A stretch of DNA of 26,757 nucleotides, from contig FR897887.1 of the NCBI GenBank assembly GCA_000437495.1, positions 18,869 to 45,625 on the forward strand, written 5' to 3'. Positions 1-8,102 of this stretch are shown one piece after another. The notes under the pieces are model-generated. The model was given only the letters and a program-made list of their open reading frames with translations, was not told the origin of the DNA and did no database searches. The translations under genes were made by a program, and so were the position numbers. The DNA is from Prevotella sp. CAG:485. GTDB lineage: Bacteria; Bacteroidota; Bacteroidia; Bacteroidales; Muribaculaceae. How positions within the stretch are numbered: the stretch's first letter is position 1; each line of letters begins with the position of its first letter.

Positions 1-7
1 ACCTTTG
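1..7 (+). promoter_or_regulatory. Probable -7 promoter element of the MFS gene, cut by window edge
   Basis: The window opens with ACCTTTG. With one missing T to its left this would be TACCTTTG, a match to the Bacteroidetes -7 consensus TAnnTTTG. It lies about 37 nt before the ATG at 44, a usual leader length. The -33 element and the first base are outside the window, so the call is inference. Confidence 0.4.
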
Positions 8-43
8 CACGGCCGAAGCCGCTTTTCTCTTTCAATTCAACTC

Positions 44-1279
44 ATGTTATCAGCAACCGACCCTCAGCACACATCCAACAGCTCCAACAGCCTTCAGCCG
101 CGCCATTACCTGCTGTTTGTGGTTTTCATAGCCATTATAGGAGCCTTCTCCTCGCTGGTCAACGATATGTATCTGCCCACCATACCGGCCATGCGACGCG
201 AATTTCACACCACCCCGTCGATGACTCAGATGGGTCTGAGCCTTGCCATGCTCGGCATGGGTCTGGGCTCCATTGTATGGGGCTCGCTGAGCGACCATTT
301 CGGCCGAAAACGGATTCTCATAATCTCGCTGGCCATTTTCGTTGTGGCCACCGGGGTGTCGTTGCTCTCATCCACCATTGAGTTCTTCATCAGCATGCGC
401 CTGCTGCAGGGCATCGGCGCCGGCGGGGCCATGGTACTCTCAACCACCATTCCGGCCGACGTATACGGCGGTCGTCAGTTGGGCAAGCTCATGGGCATTG
501 TGGGCGCCATAAACGGCTTAGCGCCGGCCGCCGGACCCCTCTTAGGCGGCTTCATGGCCGATTCCATTGGCTGGAGGGGCATCTTCGTGGTGCTGATAGC
601 CATCGGACTGATAATGAGCTGGTGGACAACCCGCATCAACGAAACGCTGCCACCCTCGCGCCGACTGGCAGCACCGAAGATTAAGGCTTATCTCATTGCT
701 TACAAAATGATGTTGCTCAACGGCCGGTTTATGATTTATGTGCTGATAAAGGCTTTGGGCATTGCCATGCTCTATGCCTATATCTCGTCGGGTCCGTTCA
801 TTCTGCAGGATCATTACCACTTCTCGGCGCTTGAGTTCGGACTTATCTTCGGAACCAACGCGCTCGCCTGCACCTTGGGGGCTGCTGTGGCGCCGCGCTT
901 CCATATAGAGAAGCAAGCCATGGTGACGGGGGTTCTGGGCATGTTCCTCTTCTCGCTGGCTCTGGCGGCGCAGATGTGGTTCGACTGGCCCTTCTTCCTC
1001 TATGAGCTGATAGCCCTCCCCATGCTCTTTTTCTTAGGACTTATCTTTTCTTCGTCCAACACACTTGCCATGGACGTGGGCCGCAGCGAAGCAGGCACCT
1101 CATCAGCCATCTTAGGGGTGGTGAAATACATACTTGCGGCCATTGTCTCGCCTCTGTGCGGCATCGGCAATATGCTGCACTCCACAGCCCTCACCATGGT
1201 GGCAACGGCCCTTATAGCGCTCTTTTTCGCCATTTTGGCCTATCGCCTGGCCCCCTTAGCGGATATGGTCAGGAAATAA
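44..1279 (+). CDS. Bcr/CflA-type MFS multidrug exporter
   Basis: This is a 411-residue inner-membrane protein with about 12 hydrophobic segments, the usual size for drug:H+ antiporters of the DHA1 family. It should export small toxic compounds using the proton gradient. The loop between helices 2 and 3 carries MFS motif A (GSLSDHFGRKRI, about residues 80-91), and helix 5 carries an antiporter-type motif C (PAAGPLLGG, about 161-169). DMYLPTIPAM (41-50) in the first helix region is typical of Bcr/CflA proteins. The frame is open to position 5 with a TTG, but that codon sits in a probable -7 element, so the ATG at 44 is preferred. The gene converges on the RCC1 gene with a 31 bp gap and no clear terminator. 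The actual substrate cannot be read from the sequence. Confidence 0.9.
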   Translation: MLSATDPQHTSNSSNSLQPRHYLLFVVFIAIIGAFSSLVNDMYLPTIPAMRREFHTTPSMTQMGLSLAMLGMGLGSIVWGSLSDHFGRKRILIISLAIFVVATGVSLLSSTIEFFISMRLLQGIGAGGAMVLSTTIPADVYGGRQLGKLMGIVGAINGLAPAAGPLLGGFMADSIGWRGIFVVLIAIGLIMSWWTTRINETLPPSRRLAAPKIKAYLIAYKMMLLNGRFMIYVLIKALGIAMLYAYISSGPFILQDHYHFSALEFGLIFGTNALACTLGAAVAPRFHIEKQAMVTGVLGMFLFSLALAAQMWFDWPFFLYELIALPMLFFLGLIFSSSNTLAMDVGRSEAGTSSAILGVVKYILAAIVSPLCGIGNMLHSTALTMVATALIALFFAILAYRLAPLADMVRK

Positions 1280-1310
1280 CGGCCACCTGCTTTCATTAGA
1301 CCCAAAGGCC

Positions 1311-2504
1311 TCACCAAAAGAGTTTGCCTACAACGTTGAGGTCTCCCTCGTTGTCGATATACATAGTGTTGGTATGTCCGCAGGCCACACGTTTCACCCC
1401 TGTCTTGGTGCGTACGGGTACAAAGCGGTCGATGTTGCTGTCGTCGCCGAGCTGAGAGGCGTTATTGTCGCCCCAGGCGTAGAGGGTGCCGTCGTTGAGT
1501 ATCGCCATGGTGTAGAAATTGCCGCAGGAAACAGCGCTGACATTCTCAAAGACCTTCATCGGCACGAACTGATTCAGGGTTGTGCCGTTGCCAATCTGTC
1601 CCTCGCAGTTATCGCCCCAGACATACAGCGACCCGTCGCTGAGTATCGCCATTGAGTGATTGCCGCCGGCAGCTATTGATTTCACGTTGCTCAGCACGGG
1701 CGTTTTGGAGATATTGCCAATGACGTCGCCAATGCCGAGCTGTCCCTTTTCGTTAGAACCGCAGGAATAGACGGTGCCGTTGACCGTAAGAATCAGCGAA
1801 TGGTTGCCGCCATAGGCCGCCATACGGATGCCGGTGCCGGTTTTTACGGGACGGCTCTTCGGGGTAGGCATAAGCTCGCGGCTATTGAAGCCCAGGCCGA
1901 GTTGACGGCTGTTGTTGGCACCCCAGGCATAGAGGGTACCGTCGTTGAGCACTGCCATAGTATGCCCCCAGCCGCAGCTCACAGACTGCACATTGTCGAG
2001 TATCTTCACCGGCGAGTGGCGGTCGGTAGTGGTGCCGTCACCGAGCTGCCCGAATGTGTTCGAGCCCCAGGCCCACAGAGAGCCGTCGTTGAGCACTGCC
2101 ATAGAGTGGGTGGTGCCGCAGTCCATGCTCTTCACGTTCGAGAGTATCTTCACGGGCTTTTCGTGTGGTGTGGTGGTGCCGTCGCCGAGCTGGCCGCAGT
2201 CGTTCCAGCCCCAGGCATACAGCGAACCGTCGTTGAGCACTGCCAGCGAATGGTTACTGCCGCAGGCTATGCTTTTTACGTTCGAGAGTATCTTCACGGG
2301 TTGCTGACGGTCGGTCGTGGTGCCGTCGCCAAGTTGCCCATACTGGTTCTTGCCTAATGACCACAGCGTGCCGTCGGCCATGAGTACGAGATAATGATTC
2401 TCTCCGGCGGCAAAGCGTTCATAATTGCGTGTCTGAGCCCCGGCGGCAAATGGCATAAACAGCGGGGCAAGGAAAAGGATAAGCAGATAAAGTCTGTGAA
2501 TCAT
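1311..2504 (-). CDS. Secreted seven-bladed RCC1-repeat protein
   Basis: The product is 397 residues, with an N-terminal signal peptide ending near AGAQT (residues 22-26). The rest is seven repeats of about 50 residues with the pattern GxxHsxAvLxDGxLyxWGxNxxGQLGDGT, followed by a short closing strand (HTNTMYIDNEGDL). Seven such units make one RCC1-type beta-propeller, so this is likely a complete exported propeller that binds a protein or glycan partner. Blade 5 is the most divergent (VNGTVYSCGSN). It lies 21 bp after the zinc-ribbon membrane gene on the same strand and is probably co-transcribed with it. A paralogue is at 25065-26093. Bacterial RCC1 proteins have few known functions, and none is assigned here. 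Confidence 0.88.
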   Translation of the reverse strand: MIHRLYLLILFLAPLFMPFAAGAQTRNYERFAAGENHYLVLMADGTLWSLGKNQYGQLGDGTTTDRQQPVKILSNVKSIACGSNHSLAVLNDGSLYAWGWNDCGQLGDGTTTPHEKPVKILSNVKSMDCGTTHSMAVLNDGSLWAWGSNTFGQLGDGTTTDRHSPVKILDNVQSVSCGWGHTMAVLNDGTLYAWGANNSRQLGLGFNSRELMPTPKSRPVKTGTGIRMAAYGGNHSLILTVNGTVYSCGSNEKGQLGIGDVIGNISKTPVLSNVKSIAAGGNHSMAILSDGSLYVWGDNCEGQIGNGTTLNQFVPMKVFENVSAVSCGNFYTMAILNDGTLYAWGDNNASQLGDDSNIDRFVPVRTKTGVKRVACGHTNTMYIDNEGDLNVVGKLFW

Positions 2505-2525
2505 GAATCAGGATAATTTTCAAAG

Positions 2526-3440
2526 TCAGAATTTGAATGCCGAGCGCAGTGGTCCGAAATTGGTTGCAGGAATACTGCGGTCGGAGGGGATATTATGGTT
2601 GTGGAGCACCTCGCTGCTCACGCTTGTGCCGTTGTAGTTGAAGCGGCGCAGACAGCCGGAGCCGTTCTGATTGGAGTAGATTAGCACGCGGCCGTCGGAA
2701 GTCGGTGCTATTCGGCCGTCAGCAGTGGTATATATCTCGCGTGCATGACCCTTCTCGCTGTGATAAACGTGGATGAGATTGTCTAAATGCTTGCCATAGC
2801 GATACGTAATCCACAGCTCGGGAAAGCCGTTGGCGTTGATGTCTGAAATCCAGTATACCTCGTGGGGATTCTTGCGCAGTATGGCTTCATAATCGGCAAG
2901 GAGGGACTTCTGCCGCTGCAGAATCACGTCATCCTGCGCAGGGGTAGGGGTATTGGACGCAGGCTGCGTATTCCGCTCCACATATAACCGCTCATTTTCG
3001 GATTCCAAATCATGTTCCCTGGCGTCTAACTTGGCTTCGCGCGCGTCGAGCTGCTCTTCGCGCGCGGCTTCTGCCTTGTCGCTGTCGCTATTGTCGCTTT
3101 TGCCGGTCAGCAGCAGGGTCGCTATCACGCTTCCCACAACTAACACAACGCCTATCAGCACCAAAAGAAGGATGTTGGTCTTATTCTTACCGCTGTTTTG
3201 GGCATTGACGTTTTGGTTGTTGACGTTGGGGTAATTGGCTCTTGGATAGGCGGGCGCCGGCTGCGGCGGTTGTTGCGGAGGTTGCGGCTGAGGTTGATAA
3301 GCCTCTGAATTGCCGCGTATGGTACGGTGCTCTGTGAAGGAATTGCCCGTCAACGACAAATGGCAATTAGGACATTGCGTTGCATTGGGCGGCAATGTAG
3401 CACCACACGAAGGACATCTTTGATATGATTTGTTGGCCAT
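2526..3440 (-). CDS. Zinc-ribbon, single-pass membrane protein with coiled coil and C-terminal domain
   Basis: The protein has 304 residues when started at MANKSYQRC (3440). The frame runs on to 3488, but that extension reads into the inverted-repeat element, and zinc-ribbon proteins of this type begin just before the first CxxC. Order of parts: a zinc ribbon with Cys9, Cys12, Cys23 and Cys26; a Pro/Gln/Asn-rich linker (about 47-86); one transmembrane helix (about 88-112); a charged, heptad-like coiled coil (about 122-156, with repeated LDARE); and a C-terminal domain (about 175-304). That domain contains DINANGFPEL (200-209), which resembles calcium-binding loops of VCBS/FG-GAP-type repeats. 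With no signal peptide, the ribbon should be cytoplasmic and the C-terminus periplasmic. The RCC1 gene follows after 21 bp. No function is assigned; a scaffold or envelope sensor is possible. Confidence 0.82.
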   Translation of the reverse strand: MANKSYQRCPSCGATLPPNATQCPNCHLSLTGNSFTEHRTIRGNSEAYQPQPQPPQQPPQPAPAYPRANYPNVNNQNVNAQNSGKNKTNILLLVLIGVVLVVGSVIATLLLTGKSDNSDSDKAEAAREEQLDAREAKLDAREHDLESENERLYVERNTQPASNTPTPAQDDVILQRQKSLLADYEAILRKNPHEVYWISDINANGFPELWITYRYGKHLDNLIHVYHSEKGHAREIYTTADGRIAPTSDGRVLIYSNQNGSGCLRRFNYNGTSVSSEVLHNHNIPSDRSIPATNFGPLRSAFKF

Positions 3441-3472
3441 AGTTCGAAAAGTAATGTTTTTTGCAGTCGCTG

Positions 3473-3771
3473 TAAGACCCCATTCCACAAAAAAATGTTA
3501 AAGCCGGGGTCGCAGGGCTGAGGTGATTTTTGCAAGTTGAGGAGGGCGCATAGCGAGCTATGTAACCGACGAAACTTGGCAAAAAGCGCCCAACCCTGCG
3601 AGACCTGAGTAACTTCAGTCTTATGGTTTGGGGCCATAATTAAAAATTTATTTTGATGTCTGGTTAAGCTCTCTTTTGATGGAATTGTTAAAAATTCTGT
3701 TCTTTGCAGAGCCTTACGCATATTAGTTTTTATTTCCCCGGCATCAACATTTTTTGTTGAATGGGGTCTTA
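3473..3771. mobile_element. MITE-like element with ~36 bp terminal inverted repeats
   Basis: Positions 3473-3509 and 3736-3771 are imperfect inverted copies. Both outer ends read TAAGACCCCATTC inward, and both inner ends finish with GCCGGGG. They differ at a few bases and by one A in the A-tract. The outermost bases are TA on both sides (3473-3474 and 3770-3771), which would fit an element AGACCCC...GGGGTCT inserted at a TA, as Tc1/mariner/IS630-type elements do. The interior holds a long palindrome (3508-3605) and a small hairpin (3621-3639), but no transposase. Open frames through it begin or end in flanking DNA and look non-coding. It lies directly upstream of the zinc-ribbon gene. A non-autonomous transposon is the best reading; a conserved structured RNA is the alternative. 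Confidence 0.65.
3508..3605. repeat. Long imperfect palindrome inside the MITE-like element
   Basis: The arms pair in three blocks: TCGCAGGG (3510-3517) with CCCTGCGA (3594-3601); TTTTTGCaAGTT (3527-3538) with AACTTggCAAAAA (3573-3585); and a central CATAGC-GA-GCTATG (3549-3562). As RNA this would make a hairpin of about 95 nt with internal loops. It could affect transcription into the zinc-ribbon gene or be part of the transposition signal. Confidence 0.7.
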
Positions 3772-3811
3772 AAGTGGATGACTGTGCTGTTCCATCTTCA
3801 ATTTGACAATG

Positions 3812-3819
3812 CAAATTTA
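3812..3819 (-). promoter_or_regulatory. Possible -7 element for the zinc-ribbon/RCC1 operon
   Basis: The minus strand reads TAAATTTG, a match to TAnnTTTG. No good -33 element is visible at the usual distance. If active, transcription would cross the whole MITE-like element before the start codon at 3440, giving a leader of roughly 365 nt. This is a weak call, made because no better match occurs between 3440 and 3870. Confidence 0.28.
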
Positions 3820-3874
3820 CAATTTATCCTTGAATAAAGGCCTCCTTTCGCCCATATTTTCGCCTTAAGAGAAC

Positions 3875-3918
3875 AAAAAAATGTGCCGGCTCAGGTTTCT
3901 GAACCGACACACTTTTAT
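3875..3918. terminator. Bidirectional Rho-independent terminator after the sus-like operon
   Basis: The hairpin pairs TGTGcCGGcTCAG with CTGAaCCGaCACA around a GTTT loop, with internal mismatches. On the minus strand it is followed by seven T (the A7 run at 3875-3881), and on the plus strand by CTTTTATT. It starts about 45 bp after the stop codon of the SusF-like gene and closes that operon. Confidence 0.75.
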
Positions 3919-3961
3919 TGGCGTTGGAGGGGTGTTTCAGGCACTCCTCAGTGTTGTGTCA

Positions 3962-5344
3962 TTAGTCTTTAACAACGGTTGCGCTGTAAGGTATCTTGCC
4001 GAGGTTAAGAGTGATGGTATAGGTGCCTGCACCGTTGGTTACGATGTTATCGCCGCCGCCAACGAGGTTGTCGAGAGCGCCACCGAGGTTGATACCCCAG
4101 TTGTCGTTCATGCGGAACTTCCATTCATTCTTAGCGTCATTGAAGGTTACCTTGCCTGTCCAGGTCTTGTAGTCAGCGCTCGGAGTGAGGTTGCTCTGTG
4201 AAGCCCATCCGTTGAAGCCGCCGATTACACCAAGCGACTCAATCTTGGTCAGCTTGTAGGTAAGCTCGTTGAGGTTAACCTCCACATAGTAGAGACCGTC
4301 GCTTGCCACCTTGATGTTGCCACCATTGGGAGTCAGAAGACCGTCGGAAGCACCTACGCCCCAGTTTACAGACCAGCTGCCGGCTGCAATCTTGAACTCA
4401 CCCTGAATGTAAACATAACCATTGTAGTGGATATAGTCGGTGGTGGTGAGAAGCATGTTGTTGTCGAAGCTCCATCCGTTGGCCGGACCCGGAGTGTTCA
4501 GCTGAGTGAAGGCATAATTGATCTTGTAGGTAAGGTCAAGCATGTTGACTTCAATCTTATACGTACCGGCGGCTTTGATTACGCCTGCCTGACCGTTGAG
4601 GGCCAGGCTGCCGCTCATGTCGGCGGGGTCGCCCGTTTCGCTTACGCCATACTGCTTGCCTGCCTGCTGGTTGGACTGGTACATTTCGTTAACAATAGTC
4701 CATTTGTAGCCGGCTGCTGCCTCGGCTGCACTTACCTCAACGATGATGCTGAAGTTGGGGTCATCATACTGGTGCTGGGAGCTGTGGCTCATCTTGGTGA
4801 GCTTGCCGCCTGCATTCAGATAATAGGTGCCCTCAACCGGAAGCTTCAGGTCGATAGGTGTAACGGTGATTTCTTTGGTAGCGTAGTAGAAGTCCTCGCC
4901 GCCAAGACGCGATACCTGGCTGCCGTCAACCACGTAAGCTATGAAGCGGATGTAGTTTACACGGGGAGTCGGGTCTTTCTTGTAGAGTTCCTGATAAGCA
5001 GCTTCCCAGTCGGAGCAACGCACTGCCCCATCTTCCACTGCCACTGTTTCGGCATTGCTGAAGTCAGCCATTGAGGCTATCTGCATCTCATATTCCACTG
5101 TTGCGCCGGCCGGAAGGTCTTTGGTCTCCACGGTTGAGATAACAGGAATTACCTTGTCAGCGTATTGGTTCAGGTCTATGCTGCCGCCCTGAAGAGGCGT
5201 TTGCCAAGCCACTGTAAGACCGTTGGCCTCCATGATGGCTTCCTGCGGGTTCTTCTGCTCTATGCCAAGATCTGACTTGTCGTCGCAAGCGGCAAATCCT
5301 ACTGCGGTGAGAAGGCCCAGCAAATATAATCCTATTTTTTTCAT
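3962..5344 (-). CDS. SusE/SusF-like surface glycan-binding lipoprotein
   Basis: The product is 460 residues when started at MKKIGLYLLG (5344). The longer in-frame start at 5413 only covers the spacer. A lipoprotein signal peptide ends at Cys20 in FAAC, followed by acidic residues (DDKSD), which fits surface export in Bacteroidetes. An N-terminal Ig/FN3-like SusE region (about 25-175) is followed by three starch-binding-type beta domains, the last with GGFNGWASQSNLTPS and WKFRMNDNWGINLGG, very typical of SusE/SusF repeats. The role is to hold polysaccharide at the cell surface for the SusCD pair. It is the last gene of the operon, 70 bp after the previous stop. SusE-type resemblance points to alpha-glucans, but residue-level proof is lacking. 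Confidence 0.85.
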   Translation of the reverse strand: MKKIGLYLLGLLTAVGFAACDDKSDLGIEQKNPQEAIMEANGLTVAWQTPLQGGSIDLNQYADKVIPVISTVETKDLPAGATVEYEMQIASMADFSNAETVAVEDGAVRCSDWEAAYQELYKKDPTPRVNYIRFIAYVVDGSQVSRLGGEDFYYATKEITVTPIDLKLPVEGTYYLNAGGKLTKMSHSSQHQYDDPNFSIIVEVSAAEAAAGYKWTIVNEMYQSNQQAGKQYGVSETGDPADMSGSLALNGQAGVIKAAGTYKIEVNMLDLTYKINYAFTQLNTPGPANGWSFDNNMLLTTTDYIHYNGYVYIQGEFKIAAGSWSVNWGVGASDGLLTPNGGNIKVASDGLYYVEVNLNELTYKLTKIESLGVIGGFNGWASQSNLTPSADYKTWTGKVTFNDAKNEWKFRMNDNWGINLGGALDNLVGGGDNIVTNGAGTYTITLNLGKIPYSATVVKD

Positions 5345-5414
5345 TGTGTTTCTTTGCAATTTTTGAATGTTGGCGGAAACAGGCACGGAGCTTGTCTCCG
5401 CCAACAGGTTCATA

Positions 5415-6287
5415 TTACTGTACCAGTGTGAAGTCTACCTTCTTGGTCTTGAGGTTAACAGTCATTTTCACTGTGCCGCCGGGCCAGTTGGGAATCTGCC
5501 ATGAGCCCTTGCCTGCACCCTTGGTAGCCGGGTCATAGAAGAGGTCTCCGCTGTAGTTGCCGTCGGTCATGGCAATGTCTACGGGGTTGTCGGCATCCTG
5601 AGCACCGATGGAGTACCAATCCCAGGGTTCAGTTGCGTCGAACTGGTCGTAGAAGCGGAACTGGAACTGGCCTTCCGGAATCTCGAATGTGCCCTGGTAA
5701 ACACGGCTCTCGGGAACGGTCTCATAGAGGAGCCAGTCAGCGTTGTAAGCTGCTGACCAGCCTTCGGGCTGACCTACAAGCTGGATGGTGTCGGGCACCT
5801 TCACAGCCAGATAAGGCTTAACCTGCTTGAGTTCGATTACGTTGGAGTAGATGGAGCTGTATTCAGCATTATCCACCCACGCGTGGACGCGTACGTAAAC
5901 CGGACGCGGGCTGTCGTCGAAGTTGTCGGGTGAGGTGTAGCCCCACAGTTCGCACATGGCTATGCAAAACTCTTCGCCGGCAACAGTGATTTTGGCACTG
6001 GTGGTTGTCGACGACAGGGTTTTATATTCGCCTTTCTCGAAGCCGTCGGCAGTCTTTGCTATCTCAACCTGATACAAAGGTGTGGTGGCAACGCCGTAAT
6101 TGGGCTGCGACACTGTGAGATTGATTGCCGTGTTGGCATTCATCACATACAGCTGGTCGGCCATAGGCGGGGTGTTGAGGACGAAGTTGGTGGGAGTGCT
6201 CAGGCGGGGCTGCGTGTCCTCCTTGCAGCTTGTGAATGTAAAGCCGAGCAGCATGGCCATGACGGCCAGAATTACTGATTTTTTCAT
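5415..6287 (-). CDS. SusE-like outer-membrane lipoprotein
   Basis: The product is 290 residues. The lipoprotein signal ends at Cys21 (FTSC) and is followed by KEDTQ. Next comes a SusE N-terminal domain (about 25-150: LSTPTNFVLNTPPMADQ, then a YQVEIAKTADGF strand pattern). One C-terminal carbohydrate-binding-like beta domain follows (about 155-290: IQLVGQPEGWSAAYNADW, then FQFRFYDQFDATEPWDWYSIG), ending in VKMTVNLKTKKVDFTL. The WS and WDWY aromatics may form the sugar platform. It lies 24 bp after susD and 70 bp before the SusF-like gene, so it is third in a C-D-E-F order. Glycan specificity is unknown; it is shorter than SusE-type proteins with two binding domains. Confidence 0.85.
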   Translation of the reverse strand: MKKSVILAVMAMLLGFTFTSCKEDTQPRLSTPTNFVLNTPPMADQLYVMNANTAINLTVSQPNYGVATTPLYQVEIAKTADGFEKGEYKTLSSTTTSAKITVAGEEFCIAMCELWGYTSPDNFDDSPRPVYVRVHAWVDNAEYSSIYSNVIELKQVKPYLAVKVPDTIQLVGQPEGWSAAYNADWLLYETVPESRVYQGTFEIPEGQFQFRFYDQFDATEPWDWYSIGAQDADNPVDIAMTDGNYSGDLFYDPATKGAGKGSWQIPNWPGGTVKMTVNLKTKKVDFTLVQ

Positions 6288-6311
6288 CTTTTTATGCTGT
6301 AAAGAGGGTTA

Positions 6312-8069
6312 TTAGTAACCGGGGTTCTGCTGCATTGAAGAGCCGTAGCCTGACAGTACCTGTGAGGGCAGCGGATAGAGGTTGCGGTAGTCGCCTATGG
6401 AGCCGCCGGTGGGCTGGCCGCCCTTGTAAGCCCAGATGTAGGCAGAGCCGGTGAACTTGTTGAAGCGGATGAGGTCCGTACGACGGGTGCACTCCATGTA
6501 AAGCTCGCGGGCACGTTCGTCAAGCAGATTGTCGAGGGTAAGCTCGGCTGCGTTGATGGTGGTGAGGCCTGCACGCTGACGGATAAGGTTTACATAATCC
6601 AGAGCCAGAGCCTGGTCGCCGTTGCCGCGCAGTGCGCACTCGGCTGCCATCAGATATACATCGGCCAGGCGGATGATGGGCAGGTCGGTGTTAGGGAAGA
6701 TGGACTGTGCGTCGACGGGCTGTACACCTACTCGGGGCCAGCCGTTGTTCGGGTCGTTCCATTTCGGAAGCTCGCCGTTGGCTTCGGCATTCACGTTGGT
6801 GAACTTGATGGCGCAATAGCCGCAGCCTGCCCATTCCTTGGCATTCTCAAAGTTCATGGGATAACCGGCGTCGAGAGCCTCGGTGAGCCACAGATATGAG
6901 CGTTTGTCAATGCTCTTGCCATTTACGAAACCGAAGATTTTGGCAAATTCCGGACGTGTGCGCATACAGCCCCATGCGGCGTTCATGCCGTAGAAGGTCT
7001 TGTTGCACCATCCTTTGTTAACCTGGTCGGGAGTAGCACCGTCTTTGATAGGAGCAGCAATGAGGAACATTGTGCCGCCGTAAGGCTGGGTGTTGTTGCT
7101 GTCATAAGGTATGCCCCAGAGTATCTCGTTCTGAGCCGCGAGGCTACCGCCGGGCATGAACATGTCGTTGTTGCCGCAGAACAGTGCCAGATAGTCGTTG
7201 GCAAGACCTGAGCCCTGGAAACCGCCGCCTTTATGACGGGCGATGATGTTCTGGGCGTGTGTCCAGCATTTGTCATACATCGGAGTGCCGGTGAAGACCT
7301 CGGCATTCAGATAATATTTGCAGAGAAGTGCCTCTACTGCATCTTTGCCGATGCGGCCGTAAACCGGAGTTCCGTCGGGGAATTTGCTGAGTACATCTTC
7401 CAGGTCGGCAACCACCTTGTTGAAGAGGGCTGCGCGTGATTCAGCCTGCGGGGGAGTCTGGCCATAGTCCATGTCGTCCCATGCCACAACGCCGCGGCCG
7501 AACCAGTTGATGATGTAGAAGTAGCTGAGGTCGCGCAGTGCGCGTGCTTCGAGCACGAACTGGTCTACCTCTGCCTGGCTGATGGCGTTCTCACCGCTGC
7601 CGCCTACTGTGATGCCGTAGTTGCCCAGATTGCGGGTAAGGCGGATGAAGTCGTTGCAGACTGCAATGTGAGTGTAGTAGCGCGAGTAGGCACCGTAGAT
7701 GAAGTTGTTGTTGTCGCTCCATGCATCATTCACCATGTCAGGCACACCTTGGTCCTGATAAATCCAGTAAGACACATCGGTGGGGAATTCCTCCATGATG
7801 TAAGCTACGCGGCTCCACTGGCTTGTGCCGCCGTCCATACCTTTGATGTCGGCATCGCCGTTAGGTCCGTACTGGCCGGAGATGGCCAGCGAGGAATAGC
7901 ATTTACCCAGAATGCCGCCCAGATACTCTTTGGGGTTCTTAGCGAACTGGTCGGGCGTCAGCACATTGGGGTCCTTGGGCAGCTGATCCAGGTCGCCGGT
8001 GCAGGACACCAGACCCGCAGTAGCCAAAAGGGCAGCGCCGATGAAAAGTTTGCTTATTATTGATTTCAT
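6312..8069 (-). CDS. SusD/RagB-family nutrient-binding lipoprotein
   Basis: This 585-residue protein caps the SusC channel and binds oligosaccharide at the cell surface. The lipoprotein signal ends at Cys23 (LVSC) and is followed by TGDLDQLPKDPN, a classic SusD start. The N-terminal helical TPR-like part includes ALRDLSYFYIINWFGRGV, the conserved region after the first helices. The C-terminus has IRLADVYLMAAECALRG, a YVNLIRQRAGL segment and LLDERARELYMECTRRTDLIRFNKF, the hallmarks of the SusD/RagB C-terminal domain. The protein ends in LPSQVLSGYGSSMQQNPGY, as is normal for the family. It starts 33 bp after the SusC stop. Substrate cannot be deduced with confidence, but the SusE/F-like partners suggest a glucan. 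Confidence 0.95.
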   Translation of the reverse strand: MKSIISKLFIGAALLATAGLVSCTGDLDQLPKDPNVLTPDQFAKNPKEYLGGILGKCYSSLAISGQYGPNGDADIKGMDGGTSQWSRVAYIMEEFPTDVSYWIYQDQGVPDMVNDAWSDNNNFIYGAYSRYYTHIAVCNDFIRLTRNLGNYGITVGGSGENAISQAEVDQFVLEARALRDLSYFYIINWFGRGVVAWDDMDYGQTPPQAESRAALFNKVVADLEDVLSKFPDGTPVYGRIGKDAVEALLCKYYLNAEVFTGTPMYDKCWTHAQNIIARHKGGGFQGSGLANDYLALFCGNNDMFMPGGSLAAQNEILWGIPYDSNNTQPYGGTMFLIAAPIKDGATPDQVNKGWCNKTFYGMNAAWGCMRTRPEFAKIFGFVNGKSIDKRSYLWLTEALDAGYPMNFENAKEWAGCGYCAIKFTNVNAEANGELPKWNDPNNGWPRVGVQPVDAQSIFPNTDLPIIRLADVYLMAAECALRGNGDQALALDYVNLIRQRAGLTTINAAELTLDNLLDERARELYMECTRRTDLIRFNKFTGSAYIWAYKGGQPTGGSIGDYRNLYPLPSQVLSGYGSSMQQNPGY

Positions 8070-8102
8070 TTGCTTTGTTTCTTTTTGTTGTGGCGAGAGA
8101 GT

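Noticed and set aside
5..43. TTG at 5 as start of the MFS protein
   Set aside because: It falls inside the probable -7 promoter element and adds a non-hydrophobic tail. The ATG at 44 gives a normal N-terminus.
3350..3814. Minus-strand open frames across the inverted-repeat element
   Set aside because: They read through terminal repeats and palindromes and overlap the zinc-ribbon gene's N-terminus in another frame. Composition looks random, so it is treated as non-coding.
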